Shown: one piece after another, positions 57,948 to 64,000 of the stretch
Numbering within the stretch: the first letter of the stretch is position 1
Layout: each line of letters starts with the position of its first letter
Assembly (NCBI GenBank): GCA_900074885.1
Contig: FJUW01000045.1
Span: forward strand, 186,001 to 250,000
From: Rhynchosporium graminicola
Taxonomy: Eukaryota; Ascomycota; Leotiomycetes; Helotiales; Ploettnerulaceae
Direction of reading: 5' to 3'
DNA: 64,000 bases
Notes under the pieces: model-generated
What the model saw: only the letters and a program-made list of their open reading frames with translations
Told to the model about the DNA's origin: nothing
Database searches by the model: none
Translations under genes and position numbers: made by a program

Positions 57948-59986
57948 GGGGGCTTCTGCGGATGAGGTAGAAAGGTCGCGAGGCTAGGGAGCATGGGTTC
58001 GGAGTACATAGAACAGCATATTGGTTTCTTGAAAGCGCGAGTTCGAAGCGATCCACAATGACAACTCGATAAGCCTTCAAAGTCCACGACTTTCAACGGC
58101 ATCAAGCTTAAATTGGAGGTGTCTTATTGTGTGCGATCCTTGCATTGAGGATTATCACCGATCTTTCCAAAGGCGCAGAGGAGCTCAAGAGGGGTTTTGC
58201 GTGTATGATACTCACAGACCGTACCTCGAATATAAATTATCCTATCTACACAGCTTTCGCAACTTGAGGATGACTCGTATCATCTACTCAGGATAATGAT
58301 CTTGTGACTAGTAAAAGTCTTGAAATAATCTGGCGACATTCGTTTGTGGTTTGAATTGGACCGAAGTACGCCCTTTTGCCTTTGAAAACGACTATCCTAG
58401 TCTCGACATGAAAGCCCGTGTTAAGGATGTTAGGGACTCGATTTTGGTGTCCAAGGCCCTAAGAATTTATTGACGTGCTCGGATATGCGATCTAAAAGAG
58501 AGTATACTCTGTTTTGACTTTGGGAGTTCTAATACAGAATAACATGTTCAGAATTCGATATCGTTTGTAACGTATAAGCCAGAAAATCGAAGCCGGCATA
58601 ATAAAAGCGAAGATAGATGACTTGGTTTTACAGCCTTATACAAACACAGAATATTGTCTATCATTGAGATTTAAAAAGGTAGGCGATTTCGAGGAGACCA
58701 TGAAGCTGGTGAAGGTGCCATCATGGTAAACTGCAACCGTGTTAGTCATAAGCATACCAATAGGAGGTAGATAGACACAGCCATCTGAAATGAACCGCAT
58801 AGACGGTTTAACCACTAAAATAATACGGTCCCCAACAAATCGGTCCCTATTTCAATACAAAGCTGCCAAAATGCATTGAACAGGTTATAGAGGCAAGGCA
58901 GCGAGGTTTTGGAAGTGAAATTTAGCACCTCAAGACACCAGAAGTAGGTATAATGCGGTCTGAATGACCAAAATTTCCCGCGCAATCATCAAGTAGGAAC
59001 AAAAAGAGCACCTTCACTTCGAATTATGAGTACAGAAGACCGATACTGAGTTGCAATCACGGGAACAGAGTTCTGGGAACTTCTGAAAGGTACAATTCGC
59101 GAGCAAACTGTGGGTTTCCTTTTTCTGAGCGACTATTCTACCAGTCTCCCGTCTACAGGAATAGAATTCGATTGGTCTCGGGTCTCTGCTGCATCTACCT
59201 TCCTCATGAAACATATCCAGCAAACACAAAAGAACTCCTCGAAATCCATCCAAGGCAACCTCGTATTCCGAGTTAGCTCCACGGATCAAACAGACTCGAT
59301 GGGCCTCAACTCCACGCATTCGACCCCATGCCCTCCCAGGTATGTAATTTACGGGAAGCTGCTGAGCTGTCAGAAGGAGTCCCCGACTTCACCTGAATTT
59401 TTCCGAATGTGTTCATGATGCCGTCTTCTTCCAATATATGAATCTCATTGTCCGGCCGGCAATGCCGAAACTATACTTGGAATATGAATCAGGCTACAAT
59501 TTATTCGAAGAATCTAGCGATATCTTGATTTATTATCATATCCTCCGTTTGTGGATTGTGGCTTGAAGCCGAACTTGTGGAGACTCGAGTAAGAGACCTC
59601 GCTTAAGCGGGTAGACACTGTTTACCCCTGGGCGTTACACAAACATGTTTGAAGATCGGTACAAACGGCCGGTATGGATTTCTGAAATCTTGCCCATATA
59701 ATCAGTATCTATTAATCTACGAGTTGAGCACCATCTTGAAAACTTGTTCTCCGTACAGGCGAAACCGAACTCCAAATTTAGTCTCGTCTAAATCGCACAA
59801 CTTCGTTCTACTCACCCTTTGAGAATCCTACGTCATTTAATTCACCTGAATATCCGTTCAGAACTTGATCGTTATCCCAATTCCACCTATATCTGACGCT
59901 TCTTGAGACAAATCTCAACTTCCTTACAAAGAGCACTTCCCACATTTCCCAACCGCTTCGATCTCAAACTGCATATACGTGTAGCA
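57948..59986. other. 2-kb intergenic region
   Basis: No supported gene. A frame near 59110-59340 (both strands open) has no family resemblance. A CCGGCCGG palindrome occurs at 59452-59459. The part just before 59987 is the leader of the MFS gene. Confidence 0.4.
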
Positions 59987-61680
59987 ATGCTCACAACTGT
60001 ATCAATAACTCCGAACATTGCTCCTCAACCCGAAATTATCGAGTCTCGAGACTTGGAGAGCTGCAAAGAGTCCAGGCGAACCTCAGAGAGCAATGATACA
60101 CATGTCATAGACTGGGCTCCCAAGGTCGGGTACGCTCGAGAAGGAGGTCTCTCAGGCTGGACTTGTGTTCTGGGATCTTTCTTTGCTCTCTTCTGTACCT
60201 TTGGCTGGCTTAATTCGTCAGTATATCACCTCCGAGATATCATCTCCCTCATTCTCAGAAGCTGATAGATAATGGCAGTCTTGGTCTCTTCCAGACCTAC
60301 TACCAAGAAACCCTTCTTAAGCAACATCCAGCCTCAACAATATCATGGATCTTCGCAACACAGCTTTTTCTCATGTATGTAATACCCCCAAAATGTTACA
60401 CCTTTCTGATGGCCATTCAGGTGGACTGGGGGAGTCTTCTTCGGCCGAATTGTTGATACCTACGGCACTCGCTGCGTCGCAATCCCTTGCGCGGTTGGCT
60501 GCACCCTCTCCATTGTCATCCTTAGTTTCTGCTCTACTTATTATCAGATCTTCCTTATCCAAGGCGTAGGCTTTGGGATATCAGCAGCAGGTTTATTCTC
60601 TTGCGCAACAACTTCCGTTGGCCAATGGTTCAACAAGCGAAAAGCTCTAGCCTTGGGGATTGTTCTTGCCGGCAGCAGCTTAGGTATGAACATCTTTGCA
60701 TCTCTTTTGCTCCCACCGATGTAGACTGATTTCTTAGGCGGCTTGGTTCATTCGTTCTACCTTCACATTCTCATTGGCAAAGTTGGTTTCCCAACGGCAG
60801 TCCGGTATAGCGCCATCATCGTGGGAGCGTCGAGTATTCTGGCCTGTTTGCTTATCCATCCTCGACTTCCAAAGAAGAAGTGGGACTCTTGTCTCCAATT
60901 TATCGACTTCTCTCTTTTCAAGCAAGCCACATTCAGTGTTTACTGTATCGGCAATTTCCTTATCGTGTAAGTTTTGCGACCCATTTTGGAAGTGTTTCGA
61001 CGTTAATGAACTTTAGCTGGGGACTATTCGCTCCCTGGACTTACCTACCGTCGATGAGTCTCAGACACGGATTCTCGGCAGATTTAGCAGTCTACACTAT
61101 CGTGATACTCAAGTAATCTTGCGATCCTCTCATCTTCATCCTATCAAGGCATCTTCAGCTGACCTATCTTTCTTCTAGTGCAGGATCAATTATAGGTCGT
61201 ATCCTCCCCGCCTACCTCGCAGATCGGTTCGGACGATTCAACTCCGTGTCACTCATCTCATTCGTGACTTCTATCGCCTTCCTCGCCTTCTGGCTCCCTC
61301 TCGAAATCAAACCCCATCCCTGCAATACCGAAATCTTCGCATTCAGCGCCTGCTACGGTTTTGCCAGTGGTGCTTTCATCAGCTTAATGATGCCTTGTGT
61401 TGCCGAGCTGGGACCTGTTGCGAAGCTCGGTCAGAGATTTGGGACTTACCAAGCAGTTATTGGTCTTGCGTAAGCAATCTGTCTCGTTGTTATGCTGCAT
61501 GCTTTTGGCTGACTTGGTGAAAGGAGCTTAACGAGTCTGCCAATTCAAGGCGCTCTTATCCCATACGACGACGGCGGCTTTCGATACCTCATTCTGTTCT
61601 CTGGTGTATGTGTTTCGTGTGGTACCGTATTTATTTGTGCTGCGAGGATGTTGAGAGTGGGCTGGAATTGGAAAGGATGA
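59987..61680 (+). CDS. MFS transporter, monocarboxylate-transporter type
   Basis: Seven exons (59987-60216, 60279-60374, 60421-60683, 60738-60966, 61017-61112, 61179-61469, 61524-61680) join in frame to 453 residues. An N-terminal cytosolic stretch of about 45 residues is followed by about 12 membrane segments. The first helix begins GGLSGWTCVLGSFFALFCTF, the loop YYQETLLKQHPASTISWI follows, and later VGQWFNKRKALALGIVLAG and GRILPAYLADRFGRFN match the fungal MCT-like family (DHA/MCT group). Yeast relatives include Mch proteins and the riboflavin transporter Mch5; the substrate here is unknown. The last intron uses an AAG acceptor. I start at 59987, the first in-frame ATG; the frame is open a little further upstream but without ATG. 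Confidence 0.87.
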
Positions 61681-62474
61681 GATCTGTGGGGACGTTGCAT
61701 TTTGTATATGACAGGCTCGGGGCATCGTGGTGGTAATCTCTTCTCTGAGGTGGATGATGGAGTTTGATTTCGATCGGCTGGGGTGTGAGACATAGACTTA
61801 GACTATCGTAGATTTTGGTGCGCTTTAATGAAGATTAGACTGATTCACATGACGTAGAATATTGATATTTTGGGATTTTGGCAGTCTTGTTGACATGAAA
61901 CAGTTTCTTGTCTCGATGAGTATCAGTGAGTCTCATTTTGAGGGTAGGTTGAGCACTGGCTGAGGTTGTCGACAAACCAGTAACTCTAGCTCCCGGTAAA
62001 GGAGATGCACAGCACGTGATTACAAATACCAATCCCAAAACTCGAGACTGGGTCAGGCTTGATCCTGTTCCACGATTCTTGACGTCACTTTCACAAAAGT
62101 GTCGCAGGATATTCATTCTGGTATTGAACCAAGTAACATGTGATCCTCACAGAACTGAACGACCAATCATCGCAAGAATGATCCGAAAATTATTAATTAT
62201 AGATCAATACACCCAGTGGTGTCTAATATCCCTAATTTCTGAGGTCCACTAGCAACTAAGTTCAAGAGTCTGAAGCCAAGACATCATCGCCTGTTGTCTA
62301 ACGACATCCATCCAACTTCCAATTATAATTATTACATAGAACATTACAACCACCGCCTCGTAGAACCTCATGTTCAATCTCAACGAGTAGGAAAAGGTGC
62401 TTACTTCCCCGGCACTGTTATCACTCTCGTTCTCTCCAGGTTTGTCTCTACCGATTCCGGACATCAGATGTTAA
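61681..62474. other. intergenic between convergent genes
   Basis: About 0.8 kb between the MFS transporter (rightward) and the GPI-type repeat protein (leftward). No coding signal beyond short shadow ORFs. Confidence 0.4.
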
Positions 62475-63241
62475 TTACAAAACGATAACAGCAGCGACAC
62501 ACACAGCGAAGAAGCTACTGTATGGCCTGTTCTGAATAGCAGCACCTCCATATACGGCAGGAATTATATCGTCTGCGGAGCCTTCTGGGGTATCTGCATA
62601 AGGAACGTCGTCGTATGTTTCCCATGATGAGCCTTCCGGGGAATCGCCTTGCGGAACAGCGTCATATGTGTCCCATGATGAGCCTTCTGGTGTATCGTCA
62701 TAAGGAACGTCGTTGTATGTTTCCCATGATGAGCCTTCTGGTGTATCGTCATAAGGAACGTCGTTGTATGTTTCCCATGATGAGCCTTCCGGGGAATCGC
62801 CTTGTGGAACAGCGTCGTATGTTTCATGTGAAGAGCCGCTCATAGGTGTACCTGCGTATGGGTTATATCCAAGGCAAGCGGCGAGCTCAGCGGAACACTA
62901 GAAAAAGGTCAGTTTTCAAGTCTTCGTATTCATGTCCGAGGGCTGAGAGCACATACAGTGGCCTGGTTAGCAAATGGCAGCATACGGCATATGTGAGCAG
63001 TAGCCTCGCAAGCGCTCTCTACATCATGCGAGATCATGTCGGTGGTAGAAGCTTCGTGGTTGCCGTCGTAAGGATTGTAACCAAGGCAAGCGGCGAGTTG
63101 AGCTGAACATGTTGCCTGATTGGCATTAGGGCTAGTGCGGCATTCGTTGTCTTGAGCCTGACAATCGGTTCGCTTGGTGAGTGCGAAGGCGTCGGTCAAG
63201 GCCGCGGCCATGAGAATGGAGAAAGTGATGCTGAAACGCAT
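62475..63241 (-). CDS. secreted, probably GPI-anchored, Cys-module plus 17-residue repeat protein
   Basis: Two exons (63241-62957, 62897-62475) join to 235 residues. The signal peptide MRFSITFSILMAAALTDAFA is followed by Lys-Arg at 23-24, a likely Kex2 site. Two copies of a four-cysteine module follow, each with spacing C-x6-C-x10-C-x6-C, ending ATCSAQLAACLGYNPYDG and ATCSAELAACLGYNPYAG; the intron falls inside the second. Then come five tandem 17-residue repeats of the type GSSWETYNDVPYDDTPE, and a hydrophobic C-terminus (SSFFAVCVAAVIVL) after a small-residue patch, as in GPI-anchor signals. This suggests a cell-wall or surface protein with a repeat stalk. No family is recognised. The repeats alternate two subtypes in the order A-B-B-A-B. 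Confidence 0.78.
62577..62845 (-). repeat. 51-bp tandem repeat within the surface-protein gene
   Basis: Five in-frame 51-bp units encode the 17-residue repeats. The two middle B units are identical at nucleotide level over most of their length, a sign of recent duplication or gene conversion. The A units (DAVPQGDSPE) and B units (DVPYDDTPE) differ mainly at the Gln-Gly/Tyr-Asp pair. Confidence 0.88.
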
Positions 63242-63753
63242 GGTGATGATATTGAACTATGGAGAGAGTGAAGAGCAGATTGATGGATGAATGAGAGAAA
63301 TTGAGGTGCGTGCGAGGGAAAGGGCAATTTAATAGTTCGTGCTCAGGTGAAAGAGACAAGAAACTAGGCATTTCTGTACAACCGAAGTCGATGGCCGTCT
63401 GTTGAATCAAGGTGATGACGACCGCCTAAATGCCAAGTGCAGAAGTCAAATTGCCAATTGATACTAAGACTAAAGAAAAATTAGCTATCAGACGGCTGCA
63501 TAATCCCTTCTCATAGAAGCCAGTTCCTCTAAAGAACCATGGCTCTTAGTATTTAGTGTCTTGAAGTCCTCGAACTAGAGATGAACCTTCAAAATGCCGG
63601 ACTTGGCGCCAGACCTCGAAAACCCTCGACGTTCCTAGTCATCTCTCCGTAGATTTCGATGCTTAGCCTGAGTCCGAACTTCGGAAAAGTCTCAATTTTA
63701 TAAAAGCTGCGTACTATCAACAGTTGACGAGATACATTTCAAGCCTGTGCTGG
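63242..63753. promoter_or_regulatory. upstream region of the surface-protein gene
   Basis: The 5' flank of the leftward repeat-protein gene, with an AT-rich TATA-like patch near 63328-63335 (aatttaat). No further gene seen. Confidence 0.35.
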
Positions 63754-64000
63754 TCATAACCAATGTGCAATCCTCCGTTGTCCAATGAAACTATAGAAAT
63801 GGAAATCGTACTCATCCACGATGAAGAAATAAGAAGATTTTGACATGCCCTGTTGATGTTCGATGTAATTAGCGAGATACCGGCAGCGTGGTACTTCAAA
63901 ATTCCAGCATTCAACATGCTGAACGATGACCTCACCAAGGCAGAGTTTCCCAACGCGCACTGGGAGCTTTCCAATTCGCAAAATCGACCCAGCTAACAAG
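63754..64000 (-). CDS. possible C-terminal exon of a gene running off the right edge
   Basis: A minus-strand frame open from the window edge to a stop at 63754 reads like protein: GEVIVQHVECWNFEVPRCRY, then SSYFFIVDEYDFHFYSF and an end in QRRIAHWL. It has no ATG within the window and would be partial. No family is recognised. A second overlapping frame (63717-63974) is less protein-like. Confidence 0.3.
   Translation of the reverse strand, partial: LLAGSILRIGKLPVRVGKLCLGEVIVQHVECWNFEVPRCRYLANYIEHQQGMSKSSYFFIVDEYDFHFYSFIGQRRIAHWL

Noticed and set aside
59014..59418. Overlapping ORFs of about 100 codons on both strands
   Set aside because: Cysteine-containing but with no signal peptide, family resemblance or splice structure.
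1..64000. tRNA, rRNA, CRISPR or intact transposon
   Set aside because: By eye I found no tRNA A/B-box pairs, no rRNA-like sequence, no regularly spaced repeats with unique spacers, and no transposase, reverse transcriptase or long terminal repeats. A tRNAscan or RepeatMasker run would be decisive.

Overview
The window is nuclear DNA of a filamentous ascomycete (Pezizomycotina). Genes are split by many short introns of about 50-200 bp with GTATGT/GTAAGT-type donors, CTAAC/CTGAC-like branch sites and YAG (sometimes AAG) acceptors. The conserved proteins are typical of moulds: RAD16, ZW10/Dsl1, PAN1, sphingolipid C9-methyltransferase, a Zn2Cys6 regulator, an RTA1 family protein and small secreted proteins. 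A plant-associated leotiomycete is my guess, not a demonstrated identity. I see no rRNA, tRNA, CRISPR or intact transposon.

Layout. 1-2.4 kb: gene-poor, weak ORFs only. 2.5-5.8 kb (minus): M16 metallopeptidase of 1051 aa. 6.2-6.4 kb (minus): a probable tiny membrane protein. 7.1-10.3 kb (plus): ZW10-like tethering protein in ten exons, one intron apparently GC-AG. 13.8-17.3 kb (minus): RAD16-like SWI2/SNF2-RING repair protein. 18.1-18.4 kb: a 117-bp-period direct duplication. 18.8-19.1 kb (minus): small 89-aa protein. 23.8-25.1 kb (minus): a protein built of about 18-residue beta-helix repeats resembling bacterial bactofilins, the most unusual gene here. 26.9-28.6 kb (minus) and 31.8-33.6 kb (plus): a GH13 maltase-like alpha-glucosidase and a MAL-type sugar transporter, divergently placed, probably a small alpha-glucoside utilisation pair. 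36.4-37.6 kb: RTA1-like seven-helix membrane protein. 38.0-39.8 kb (minus): wreck of a GH2 glycosidase gene. 40.1-40.7 kb (minus): a 105-aa six-cysteine secreted protein in five exons. 42.2-43.0 kb: 242-aa secreted effector-like protein. 45.3-47.0 kb: Zn2Cys6 regulator. 48.0-49.9 kb: sphingolipid C9-methyltransferase. 50.5-54.9 kb: PAN1. 56.6-57.9 kb: MYND zinc-finger protein. 60.0-61.7 kb: MFS monocarboxylate-type transporter in seven exons. 62.5-63.2 kb (minus): secreted, probably GPI-anchored repeat protein with a duplicated four-cysteine module. The right edge may hold the 3' end of another minus-strand gene.

Two kinds of neighbourhood alternate. Housekeeping genes (M16, ZW10, RAD16, C9-methyltransferase, PAN1) have long intact frames. 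The 29-45 kb stretch is gene-poor and accessory in character, with a dead glycosidase between a sugar transporter and secreted-protein genes, which suggests environment- or host-facing functions under turnover. Exon joins were derived by hand from splice consensus and reading-frame continuity. Every multi-exon gene reported with a full exon list closes in frame.
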